This document shows, in pieces, positions 21,207 to 30,092 of a DNA stretch of 54,332 bases. Source of the stretch: Vicinamibacteria bacterium (GTDB lineage: Bacteria; Acidobacteriota; Vicinamibacteria; Fen-336). The stretch lies in assembly GCA_016934575.1 (NCBI GenBank), contig JAFGSN010000187.1:1-54332 (forward strand), written 5' to 3'. How positions within the stretch are numbered: position 1 is the first letter of the stretch; the number at the start of each line of letters is the position of its first letter. The position numbers and the translations under genes are program-made. The notes beneath the pieces are model-generated. The model worked only from the letters and a program-made list of their open reading frames with translations. It did not search any database and was not told the DNA's origin.

Positions 21207-22565
21207 ATGTCGCGGATCCATGTCATATCGATGAAGCGTTCTATATTCTGCATTCTCATCGTCTCCGGCCTGATCGTGCGTCTGCTCGGCATGGGATCGT
21301 GGGGCACCTTCGATAACGAGGTGCAGAAAGCCTGGGCGGCGCGAGCGGCTTCGGAAGGTCTGGCCGATATCTATGGTCCTCCGGATCGTCAACTGCTTCA
21401 GTCGTCGCGGACCTACGGCCTGGACCCCACCGCGCTCGACGTTCCCTGGACGGAATGGGAGTGGGGAGGCAGACGCTACACCGTGGATTACCCGCCCGGC
21501 AGCCTGCTCTTCCTGTGGTCGGCGGGAAAGCTCTTTAACGCCCTTGAGACGAGGAGAGCCAACCATCCTCTGTTCAACGCGGCGATCAATCTCTTTCCTC
21601 TCCTGGGAAGCGGCGTCATCGCTTTCCTATTGTGGCGTTCCGCGCCGGCGGCCTTCGGTGGAAAAAGGGCGCTCGCGTTCTGGCTGAATCCCGCCGTGAT
21701 CCTGGCCGTTCCTTTCCATGGCTATCAAGACACGATCTTCGGCGCATTTGCCCTGGGAGCCACGCTGGCTCTATGGCGCGGGCGCCATGCTCAAGCCGCC
21801 GTTCTCATCACGGCGTCGATCCTGATCAAGCCGCAGGGCGCGCTGCTGCTTCCGACGCTGATCGCCGTCATGCTCCGCGAGACGCGCTGGCGCACGTGGA
21901 TCCGCGCCGTATTGTCTTCGGCCGTGACGGCCGCCATCGTGCTCTGGCCGTGGTGGAGCCGCGGGCACTTGTTGTCCGCCGTCCTGGGCGGCCTGCGGCC
22001 GCTTTCGCAGACGACGCTCTCGGCGCAAGGATTCAACCTCTGGTGGATCGCGGGCTGGCTCATGGATCGCGCGTCAGGAGCGCCGGATATGCTGGCCCGA
22101 ATCGTCCAGATTCACGAGTTCGAGGCATGGGCCGGCTGGGACCCGCGTCTTCTCTCTCGCGCGCTCGTGTGCGTCGCGGCTCTCGGCGTCGTCACGCTTG
22201 TCGCGCATCGACTGAAGGAGAGCCGCCACGCCATTCCTCTCTCAATCGTTCTCATGACGCACGCCTACGCGCTCCTCAACACCGCTGTCCACGAGAATCA
22301 CGTCTTTCTGGCGGTCATCGTGTCGCCGCTCTTGCTCGACGCCTGGCCGCGCGCCCGGGCAATCGTCGGCCTGAGCTCCGCTTTCCTCTTCCTCAATCTG
22401 TTTCTGACGTTCGGCCTGGGCCGGCGCGTCACTCGCCTGGCATGGGTCCACTCCATGCGCACGCTGCCGGGCCTTGACGTCAGCCTGATCGTGGCGTTGT
22501 TTCATGCCGTCATATTGACGCTCGTGATCATCTGGGCGACGCGACGCCTGGAGGCGCGCGCGTGA
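21207..22565 (+). CDS. Multi-pass membrane glycosyltransferase (GT-C; ALG6/8- or GT87-like)
   Basis: GSWGTFDNEVQKAWAA, RYTVDYPPGSLLFLW, LNPAVILAVPFHGYQDTIFGAFALGATLALWRGR, ILIKPQGALLLPTLI pattern. Confidence 0.65.
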   Translation: MSRIHVISMKRSIFCILIVSGLIVRLLGMGSWGTFDNEVQKAWAARAASEGLADIYGPPDRQLLQSSRTYGLDPTALDVPWTEWEWGGRRYTVDYPPGSLLFLWSAGKLFNALETRRANHPLFNAAINLFPLLGSGVIAFLLWRSAPAAFGGKRALAFWLNPAVILAVPFHGYQDTIFGAFALGATLALWRGRHAQAAVLITASILIKPQGALLLPTLIAVMLRETRWRTWIRAVLSSAVTAAIVLWPWWSRGHLLSAVLGGLRPLSQTTLSAQGFNLWWIAGWLMDRASGAPDMLARIVQIHEFEAWAGWDPRLLSRALVCVAALGVVTLVAHRLKESRHAIPLSIVLMTHAYALLNTAVHENHVFLAVIVSPLLLDAWPRARAIVGLSSAFLFLNLFLTFGLGRRVTRLAWVHSMRTLPGLDVSLIVALFHAVILTLVIIWATRRLEARA

Positions 22566-23974
22566 ACAGCGAGCGACGTTTCGCTCTTGCGCGACTCGTC
22601 GGCTCCGCGTTTCTCGCCGCGGGGTTGACGCTCGCGCTTTTCACAAACCGCATACGGCTGCTCGCGGCGCTCGGCGACGTCGCGATCTTCTGGCTTCCCG
22701 CGGTGGCCGTTCTCGCGCTGACACTTCGCCTTTTCCGCAACGCCTCATGGTCAAAGGGACTGGCGCGAAATCGCACGGGCATCTCGATTGCGCTGTTTAT
22801 CGCCTCGTCGGTCGTGGCCTGGAGCTTGACGTCTCGCGGCGGAAGACTGGCGCGTCACATCGTCGAGTTCCTCGTCGTCTGGCTTCCCATGCTCCTCCTT
22901 CTCAACTGGAGATACTGGCTGCGACGCTGGCGTGATCTGATCGCAACGGCAGTCTCCTCCATGGTCGTCATCCTCTCGTTGTGGCTCGCCGGACCGGAGA
23001 TCATGCGCCGCTGGATTCTGCCGCAATACGCGCTCGATCTCGATCACCGCCCGCGGCCCGGCACAGATCAGACGAACGAGGACGGCGTCTATACCTCGCG
23101 TCCGGCGAGCGCCTTCGGCCCCGACGGATTCAACGTCATCTGTATCGGCGACTCCTTCACGGCCAATCCGCACCTCCCGCCCGAGGAGCGTTTCCCTGAT
23201 CGCCTCGAGGCGCTTCTACGACAAAGGTGCTCGCATCGAGTGATCCGCGTGGCGAACTTCGGATGGGTTTCCTCGAGTCCCGTGCTGCAGGCGCGGCGGC
23301 TGCGCGAGATCGGATCTCGCTACCACCCGGCGCTCGTCGTTCAAGCGATCGACATGACTGATTTCCACGACGACTTACGCGCGACCGCGCGTATCCGCAG
23401 GCTCAATCTGGACGGCCGAGGCCGGGACGTCACGATCTTCCATGCCGTCGGCGCGGCCGTGAGTCGCCTCCTGGGAACCGATGACTATGGCGAGTGGCTT
23501 AGGGCCTATTTTGTCCTCGCGCCGCCCGCTCAACGGACCGAAATCCCCAGAAGACGGTTTTTTCCGCTCTTCCAGCCGCTATCGGCGACCGAGCCGTATC
23601 TCGATACGACCTGGCGGGCGATCCTCGAAACCGAGCGCATCGCGCGCTCACAGGGCGCTCGCTTCGCGCTTGTCGTGTTCCCACGATATCAGCAGTACAA
23701 CAGCCAGGAGGCGCCGCGCGATCTTGAGAAACGCGCCTTCCCGCCGTCCGACGAGTTCATCCTGGAGCCTTTTCGTTTCTTCGAGACGCGTCGCGGATCG
23801 GTCTCGTTTCCAATTCATTCGCTGCGCGAGGACTTCCTTCGGGCGTACGTCTTCCCGACCTGTCGCGAAGACGATCCTCACTGGAACGCGGAGGGCAACC
23901 GTGTCGCCGCCGAGGCGCTGGCCCGCTTTCTGGAGGCCGACGGCCTGCTGCCCTGTGGACGCGAGACGACGTGA
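22562..23974 (+). CDS. Membrane-anchored SGNH/GDSL-hydrolase-like protein
   Basis: N-terminal TM helices, then FNVICIGDSFTANPHLPPEERFPDRLEALL (GDSx block) and C-terminal DPHWNAEGNRVAAEALARFL (DxxH block). ATGA-type overlap with upstream GT-C gene. Confidence 0.7.
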   Translation: MNSERRFALARLVGSAFLAAGLTLALFTNRIRLLAALGDVAIFWLPAVAVLALTLRLFRNASWSKGLARNRTGISIALFIASSVVAWSLTSRGGRLARHIVEFLVVWLPMLLLLNWRYWLRRWRDLIATAVSSMVVILSLWLAGPEIMRRWILPQYALDLDHRPRPGTDQTNEDGVYTSRPASAFGPDGFNVICIGDSFTANPHLPPEERFPDRLEALLRQRCSHRVIRVANFGWVSSSPVLQARRLREIGSRYHPALVVQAIDMTDFHDDLRATARIRRLNLDGRGRDVTIFHAVGAAVSRLLGTDDYGEWLRAYFVLAPPAQRTEIPRRRFFPLFQPLSATEPYLDTTWRAILETERIARSQGARFALVVFPRYQQYNSQEAPRDLEKRAFPPSDEFILEPFRFFETRRGSVSFPIHSLREDFLRAYVFPTCREDDPHWNAEGNRVAAEALARFLEADGLLPCGRETT

Positions 23975-23978
23975 TCGA

Positions 23979-24356
23979 TCACATCTTGGCGATGACGTTG
24001 CTGCGGCGAAGCCGCTGCGCCATGAGTCCCATGACCTCGCGCGCGAAGCCCGGAACCTGCCGGACGAATTCGTCAAATTCCTCGCGGGTGATCACGACCA
24101 TCGAGCAGTCCGGGCCAGCGACGGCTCTGGCGCAACGGGGAGAGCTGTCAATGAGGGCCATTTCACCCACGAGGCCGCCGGATCCGACCGTTTCGAGCAG
24201 ACGGTCGCTGATCCATAATTCCACCGTGCCTGTGCGCACGATGTACATGGACTCTCCCGTCTCGCCCTCCTCGAAGATGACCGTTCCCTCGGCGAAAGGA
24301 ATCGGCCGTTCTTCGGACATCATCAACGCCTCGATATGAGTGTGGATCTCGGTCAT
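23979..24356 (-). CDS. Cyclic nucleotide-binding (Crp/cNMP) domain protein
   Basis: IPFAEGTVIFEEGETGESMYIVRTGTVELWI..GGLVGEMALIDSSPRCARAVAGPDCSMVVITREEF. ATG at 24356. Confidence 0.85.
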   Translation of the reverse strand: MTEIHTHIEALMMSEERPIPFAEGTVIFEEGETGESMYIVRTGTVELWISDRLLETVGSGGLVGEMALIDSSPRCARAVAGPDCSMVVITREEFDEFVRQVPGFAREVMGLMAQRLRRSNVIAKM

Positions 24357-24656
24357 CTGCTCGACCTCGGGAGTACCGGCGGCCTGCACAAACGTTTTAA
24401 ATATCCCAGAAACCGCTTCGCGCGCGTGATCGGCGTCACACCATGGCGGTCTCACGAACGTGTCTATACCAAAAGGATCTTTTCCGCAAGTATCAGTGAA
24501 AACGGCTTGCCTCGCTCCACGAATCCTATTCTCCGGATACCATCGTCACGCAGTCCATGACTCCTCTATAAGGCGCATTCTCTCATTAGCGCGCGGAATT
24601 CCACGCCGACGCATCCGCTGGCCGAGCGACGTCGAAGACAGCGGCCGTGGAATGGA

Positions 24657-25994
24657 TCAGCGCAGGCGCCGCGATGCCGGCGGAGGCGCGGTCAGCGTCG
24701 AAAGAAATGCGGCGTTTGAAGACGTCTTCTGAAGCTTGTCGACGAGGAATTGCGCCGCCTCCACGGGGCTCAGATCGGCCAGAGCACGCCGCAGGAGATG
24801 CCGCTTCTGCAACTCCTCGGGCGTGCACAGCAACTCTTCGCGTCTGGTGCCCGATTTCAACACGTCCACCGCCGGGAAAACGCGACGATCGGCGATGGCG
24901 CGGTCGAGAATAAGCTCCATGTTGCCCGTGCCCTTGAACTCCTGAAAGATGACCTCGTCCATGCGACTGCCCGTGTCCACGAGCGCCGTGGCGAGGATCG
25001 TCAGGCTTCCGCCGCCTTCGCAGTTACGCGCGGCGCCGAAGAACTGACGCGGAAAAAGTAGCGCGCGGTTGTCCACGCCGCCGCTCATCGTGCGCCCGCC
25101 AGGACCCTGCTCGCGGTTGCTGGCACGGCCCATTCGCGTCAGGCTGTCGAGCAGGATGACGACGTGCCGTCCCGCCTCGACGAGCCGCTTGGAGCGTTCG
25201 AGCGCGATGCGAGCGAGTCGGATATGCGAGTCGGAAGTGGAATCAGCCGAGGAAGCGAGCACCTCGGACTTCACCGCGCGCCGGAAGTGCGTCACTTCCT
25301 CGGGCCGCTCGTCGATCAGAAGCATGATGAGGTGAACGTCGGGATGGCGCCGGACGATCGCTTGGCCGAGATGCTCAAGGAGGGTCGTCTTTCCCGCCTT
25401 GGGCGGAGACACGATCAGGCCGCGCTGGCCGCGGCCGATGGGCGTGATGAGATCGATGACGCGTAGGCTGATCTCACCTTGTTCGCCCGCGAGACGAAAA
25501 GAGTCGTTCGGGTTGATCGAAACGAGATCCTGGAAGTGAGGCAGCGAAGCATACTGCGCCGGAGGAAGACCTTGCACCGCCGCGACCTCGATGAGCGTTC
25601 GGCGACCGCCGCCGTCGCGGGCGACGCCTTCGATTTCCGCGCCATCCCTGAGACTCAACGCGCGCACGAGCTGCGGGGGGACGATCACGTCCTCCCGGTT
25701 CGGGAGATAGTTGCGCTCCGCCATCCGAAGAGAACCGGCGCCCGAGCCGTCGATCTCCAGAAGTCCGGTGACCGCCATTGTCGGAACCGACGACGCGCGT
25801 ATGTTGTTGCGGGCGGCGCCCGCCTCGCGATGAGCCCATGGCACGGGTCGAGACCGCCCTCCGTTCCGGCGGGGGCGACGTCGGCGGCGTGAGCGTCTCG
25901 ACGCCGGACGCGTCGGTCCGATCTCGGCCGATACGGAGCGCGCGCCGACGGGCGGGGTCTGCGGCGAAGAGACGTTGCTCGTCGAATCACGCAT
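24657..25994 (-). CDS. rho: Transcription termination factor Rho with Arg-rich N-terminal extension
   Basis: [14 protein letters not shown] (Walker A), [49 protein letters not shown] (Q/R loop), ATG at 25994. N-terminal [21 protein letters not shown]. Confidence 0.92.
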   Translation of the reverse strand: MRDSTSNVSSPQTPPVGARSVSAEIGPTRPASRRSRRRRRPRRNGGRSRPVPWAHREAGAARNNIRASSVPTMAVTGLLEIDGSGAGSLRMAERNYLPNREDVIVPPQLVRALSLRDGAEIEGVARDGGGRRTLIEVAAVQGLPPAQYASLPHFQDLVSINPNDSFRLAGEQGEISLRVIDLITPIGRGQRGLIVSPPKAGKTTLLEHLGQAIVRRHPDVHLIMLLIDERPEEVTHFRRAVKSEVLASSADSTSDSHIRLARIALERSKRLVEAGRHVVILLDSLTRMGRASNREQGPGGRTMSGGVDNRALLFPRQFFGAARNCEGGGSLTILATALVDTGSRMDEVIFQEFKGTGNMELILDRAIADRRVFPAVDVLKSGTRREELLCTPEELQKRHLLRRALADLSPVEAAQFLVDKLQKTSSNAAFLSTLTAPPPASRRLR

Positions 25995-26044
25995 GAGCGT
26001 TTCGCCGTTCGAGGAAGCGGAGCGTTCGATAAGACGTGGATCGG

Positions 26045-26716
26045 TCAGGGATTCTCTCCAGGCAACAATGGCCGTAACGTCACGACGTATTTCTTGTCGC
26101 GATGACAGACGGAAGCCGGCGCTGCTCCAGTCGGCCATCCCGACGCCATCTCGGCCGGAACGACGCGAGGAGCGGGCAGAACGTCGATCAAGGGCAACGC
26201 GAAGCTCCAGCTCCGACAGCCCCCCCGCAACTCGCCGGAGCGGACAGCCAACCGGTATCTGATCGCTTGATAAGGCCGAAGGGCCGGACTATCGAAGCAA
26301 AGCATGCGCTCGATCAACTGACTCAAGGGCTTCAGGCCCGACGGAACCGCGCCGAGATCGCCACGGGCCGTGAGCATGCCGCCCTTGCGAATATGGAGCT
26401 TGTATCGGGTTTCGCCCGGTCCCAGAACAACCTCGCCGGTCCAGACCCTCATCTTTCGAACATGATCGATCCGCTTCTGCAACCCATGCCGCTCCTTCCT
26501 CTCGAGACGGCAAGTATATATATCCGATGTCCCGCCCACGAAAACCTGTCCACTCCGGAGCATCACAAACCGCGGCGGAGCGGCTTCCGGAATAAAGTCA
26601 GGTGCGGGCGATCCGGCCACCTCGAACACAAGCTCCGCCTCCGGCACGCCGCATGGGGCGAAGGAAGCTGAAAACAGGGCGCAGACAGCGCCAAACGTCC
26701 AGGATGACACTCTCAT
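26045..26716 (-). CDS. Hypothetical secreted protein
   Basis: Signal-peptide-like N-terminus (TFGAVCALFSASFA), sits 50 bp upstream of rho on the same strand. No recognised domain. Confidence 0.5.
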   Translation of the reverse strand: MRVSSWTFGAVCALFSASFAPCGVPEAELVFEVAGSPAPDFIPEAAPPRFVMLRSGQVFVGGTSDIYTCRLERKERHGLQKRIDHVRKMRVWTGEVVLGPGETRYKLHIRKGGMLTARGDLGAVPSGLKPLSQLIERMLCFDSPALRPYQAIRYRLAVRSGELRGGCRSWSFALPLIDVLPAPRVVPAEMASGWPTGAAPASVCHRDKKYVVTLRPLLPGENP

Positions 26717-26866
26717 TCACGTGAGCCGCCGCAGGGCATCCCTATCGATCAACTGTCTCGAGCGCCGATCACCACCACGGGCAGGGGGTGCGACCAGCGA
26801 CTCGGACCCCACGGCAAAATCGTATCGATTATATCAGCCCTTTCCGGAAAAAGCACCTCTTTTATA

Positions 26867-27532
26867 TCAGTTGAAGGGTCTTTCGGGAGGGGGCCATGGA
26901 TCGCCTCGCTGAGCGGATTCATACGCGGCCCGTGCCCCGGGACGATTCTTCCAGAAGTCCGAATCAAGCCTCTGCGCCTCCCTGAAAGCCTCGACTGCTT
27001 CTTCATGCCGCCCGATCCTCGCCAGCGCAAAGCCCAGTGAACCGAAGGCGCTCACGGAATCTGGACGAAGAATCAACGACTTACGTAGGGGAAGCAGTGC
27101 ATCCCAAGGACGCCCCAGACCGAAGAGAATCGTATCTGCCAGCCGAAGATGCGCCTCGGCATCCTCCGGACGAAGCTGCACGAGCTTCTGATAGGCGTCC
27201 GCCGCCTCGTTCCATCGCGCCAGGTTTGCCAGATGGAGCGCAAGCACGCCCTGCGCCACGGATCTGCGCTCCGGGCCAAGCGGCAACAAAAGAGCTTGCC
27301 TGCAGGCCGCGACGCCCTCCTCCTTGCGTGAGGACATGCAAGAATAGAAAGCTTCATGCGGCGCCAGGACGCCCGCCGTCTCCTCCGAACTCGACGCCGA
27401 GGAAAACGCGACAAGAACGGCGCCCACGAACCCAGCGCGGCCGATTCGTCGCCAAACGAGCGACACTGCATTGTCGCGAACAACGCGATTGTCACGGAGT
27501 AATGAAGTTCCGCATAATCTCTTCATCGTCAA
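26867..27532 (-). CDS. TPR-repeat protein, exported
   Basis: LHLANLARWNEAADAYQKLVQLRPEDAEAHLRLAD, DALLPLRKSLILRPDSVSAFGSLGFALARIGRHEEAVEAFREAQRLDSD. Confidence 0.75.
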   Translation of the reverse strand: MTMKRLCGTSLLRDNRVVRDNAVSLVWRRIGRAGFVGAVLVAFSSASSSEETAGVLAPHEAFYSCMSSRKEEGVAACRQALLLPLGPERRSVAQGVLALHLANLARWNEAADAYQKLVQLRPEDAEAHLRLADTILFGLGRPWDALLPLRKSLILRPDSVSAFGSLGFALARIGRHEEAVEAFREAQRLDSDFWKNRPGARAAYESAQRGDPWPPPERPFN

Positions 27533-27653
27533 TCAATCAGCTCATGATCCGGCCGGGTATGCGATGCCGCGTGCGCTTGACGAGAAAAGCATATCGCGAA
27601 AAAGGACACCGCGCTTGCTTGACAGCCGCCGCCGCTGATTTTAGGCTCGAACC

Positions 27654-28235
27654 ATGACTACGGCGCCCTGGAGCGACGTGCTGCCGTCACTGGCACTGGC
27701 TATCGCTCTCGCCGCCTGCGCGGGCCTGCGCGCCTGGCTGCCGCTGTTCCTGGCCGCCGCGCTCGCGCGCCTGGGATGGCTCGACCTCAACCAATCCTTC
27801 GCCTTTCTCGCGTCCAACCAGGCGTTGATCCTCTTCGGAGCCGCGACTCTGATCGAGATCGCCGCGGACAAGATCCCGGCAGTCGATCATGCCCTGGACG
27901 CGGCGTCAACGGTGATTCGTCCGCTGGCGGGATCGCTCCTAGCCGCTTCGGTCCTTGGTTGGATCAAGGACCCCCTAGCCGCCTTGGCTCTCGGCATCGT
28001 CGTCGGGGCGCCCGCGGCTTTCGTGCCGCACGCCGCCAAGGCCAGCCTACGAACCGTAACGAGCGCGTTGACGGCCGGCATGGCCAATCCCATTCTGAGC
28101 TTCATGGAAGACGTTTTCACCGTCGTGCTGTTCGTCCTCGCGGTGCTCGTGCCCGTGCTGGTCCTCGTGATACTGCTGGGCGCCGCGTACTTCGCTTCGC
28201 GGCGTGCGAGAAGAAGACGACGCCGCTTCGCATGA
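27654..28235 (+). CDS. DUF4126-like membrane protein
   Basis: ALAACAGLRAWLPLFLAAALARLGW..LNQSFAFLASNQALILFGAATLIEIAADKIPAVDHALDAASTVIRPLAGSLLAASVL. Confidence 0.75.
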   Translation: MTTAPWSDVLPSLALAIALAACAGLRAWLPLFLAAALARLGWLDLNQSFAFLASNQALILFGAATLIEIAADKIPAVDHALDAASTVIRPLAGSLLAASVLGWIKDPLAALALGIVVGAPAAFVPHAAKASLRTVTSALTAGMANPILSFMEDVFTVVLFVLAVLVPVLVLVILLGAAYFASRRARRRRRRFA

Positions 28236-28307
28236 CTCGCGCGGGCCGCACGCGAATGATCGAGTCGCAGCCTGACGGCGCGTACGCGATAGGATGAGTC
28301 GCGCTGC

Positions 28308-29984
28308 ATGCCAAGAATCGAGATGGAGAAAGGCGACGGACGGAGCTGGTCGGTGCCTCTGCGCGGCGATCACGTCACGATCGGCCGCTCGCAAGACAAC
28401 GATATCTGCCTTCCCGACCAATGGCTGTCCCGGCATCATGCCGAGATCCGTCGTCGCGCGAACGATCACTACCTAATAGATCTCGGAAGCCGCAACGGCA
28501 GCTTCATCAACGAGTCTCGGGCGCGAAACGAAGAAAAGCTCAAGCATGGCGATCTCATAAGACTGGGCGAGAACCGGTTGAGATTCCTCGATGATGAGCG
28601 CGAACCGGCGTTCGGTAAGCCGACTCTCCCGACGGAGGCCGTGCCGCCCAGGACAAAAGTCTTCACCATGTCGGAAATGTTCGCCACACACGAGCCTTCC
28701 TTCGTGGAGAACGACGCATCGGCGCTTCAAAACCGTTCCCTTGGGCTGATCGCCGAAACGGCCAGCATCTTGCTCGTCGAGCATCGTCCCCTGCCGGATA
28801 TCTACGAACGCATTCTGTCGTTGTTGATGCGGGCGGTGCCCGCCGAGCGAGCGGCTATTCTTCGCCTCGAAGGCGATCCGCCGGAACCGACGATCAAGGC
28901 TTCCCGCAGTCGCTGCGGCGAGTCCATCGCGCGCATCAGCCGTTCGATCGCGCGCAAGGTCGTGAGGGAACGAGTCGTGCTTCTATTGCCCGACATCATG
29001 GAGGACGCGGACCTCAGCTCACGGGAGAGCATTCTCACGACGGGTATTCGCTCGGCGCTTTGCGCGCCACTTTGGTTCCGCGCTCCGTCTTCGGATCAGG
29101 ACGCGGTCATCGGCCTGGTCTATCTGGACACGCGCCGGCATGACCGCCCCCTGTGCGACGCCGACGTGCCCATCGCGAGCGCCCTGGCCAACATCGCGGC
29201 GGCCAAGATCGAAAACGTGCGCCTGCTCGATGAGAGCATCGAGAAACGGCGTCTCGAGGAGGACATCCGCGTGGCGGCTGAAGTGCAGCGCAGCCTGCTT
29301 CCGCGCGATCTGCCTCGCGTCGCCGGTCATGACCTGGCCGGCTCGACCCGACCCTGTCATGCCGTGGGAGGCGACTACTACGATCTGCTTGCCGATGATC
29401 ACCGGCTACTCCTGTCCCTCGGCGACGTCTCGGGCAAAGGAACGAGCGCCGCGCTGCTCATGAGCGTCCTGCGCGCCAGCGCGCGCGCCCACTGGCGCGA
29501 CGACGCGCCCGCGGCGGCCATGGCGCGGATCAATCGGACGGTCTTCGAAAACACGCCGGCCAATCGTTACGTGACCTTCTTTCTCGCGGCGCTCGACATA
29601 CGCGACGATCGACTTCGTTTCGTCAACGCCGGCCACAATCCCGGCCTGCTGATTCGCGCCGGCGGCGGCGTTGAACGCCTCCGGGACGGCGGCGTGGCCC
29701 TGGGCGTATTCGAAGAGGCGCATTATGAAGAGGGCGAAACGCGGCTGCTGCCCGGCGACACGTTGCTCCTGTACTCGGACGGCGTGACCGAAACATGGAA
29801 CGAGCGGGAGGAGGAGTTCGGCGAGGCGGGCCTGATCGGCGTGGTCACGCGCTGCCGCCGGCTCGGCGCGTCCGCGATCGAGTCCGAGATCTACCAGGAG
29901 CTCGAACGCTTCGCTCCCGGGACGCGCGCCATGGATGATCGGACTCTTCTCGTCGTCAAGCGCCTTCCATGTCCCGTCGCGTAG
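28308..29984 (+). CDS. FHA-GAF-SpoIIE/PP2C phosphatase
   Basis: FHA (VTIGRSQDNDICLPDQWLSRHHAEIRR), GAF-like middle, SpoIIE (EVQRSLLPRDLPRVAGHDLAGSTRPCHAVGGDYYDLL..LLLSLGDVSGKGTSAALLMSVLRA). Confidence 0.9.
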   Translation: MPRIEMEKGDGRSWSVPLRGDHVTIGRSQDNDICLPDQWLSRHHAEIRRRANDHYLIDLGSRNGSFINESRARNEEKLKHGDLIRLGENRLRFLDDEREPAFGKPTLPTEAVPPRTKVFTMSEMFATHEPSFVENDASALQNRSLGLIAETASILLVEHRPLPDIYERILSLLMRAVPAERAAILRLEGDPPEPTIKASRSRCGESIARISRSIARKVVRERVVLLLPDIMEDADLSSRESILTTGIRSALCAPLWFRAPSSDQDAVIGLVYLDTRRHDRPLCDADVPIASALANIAAAKIENVRLLDESIEKRRLEEDIRVAAEVQRSLLPRDLPRVAGHDLAGSTRPCHAVGGDYYDLLADDHRLLLSLGDVSGKGTSAALLMSVLRASARAHWRDDAPAAAMARINRTVFENTPANRYVTFFLAALDIRDDRLRFVNAGHNPGLLIRAGGGVERLRDGGVALGVFEEAHYEEGETRLLPGDTLLLYSDGVTETWNEREEEFGEAGLIGVVTRCRRLGASAIESEIYQELERFAPGTRAMDDRTLLVVKRLPCPVA

Positions 29985-30092
29985 ATTCCCGGGCGCGCTT
30001 CTTGACGTTGCCGGCGTGTTCACGCCGATCGATTCCATCAAGTCCGCCGCGGGGCGGTATACTACGAAGGAACTGTTGCGGAATGCGCTTCC

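Noticed and set aside
24527-24560. 10-codon uORF (MDCVTMVSGE) with gaggag SD in the rho-to-cNMP gene gap
   Set aside because: Too short to support without conservation or ribosome profiling.
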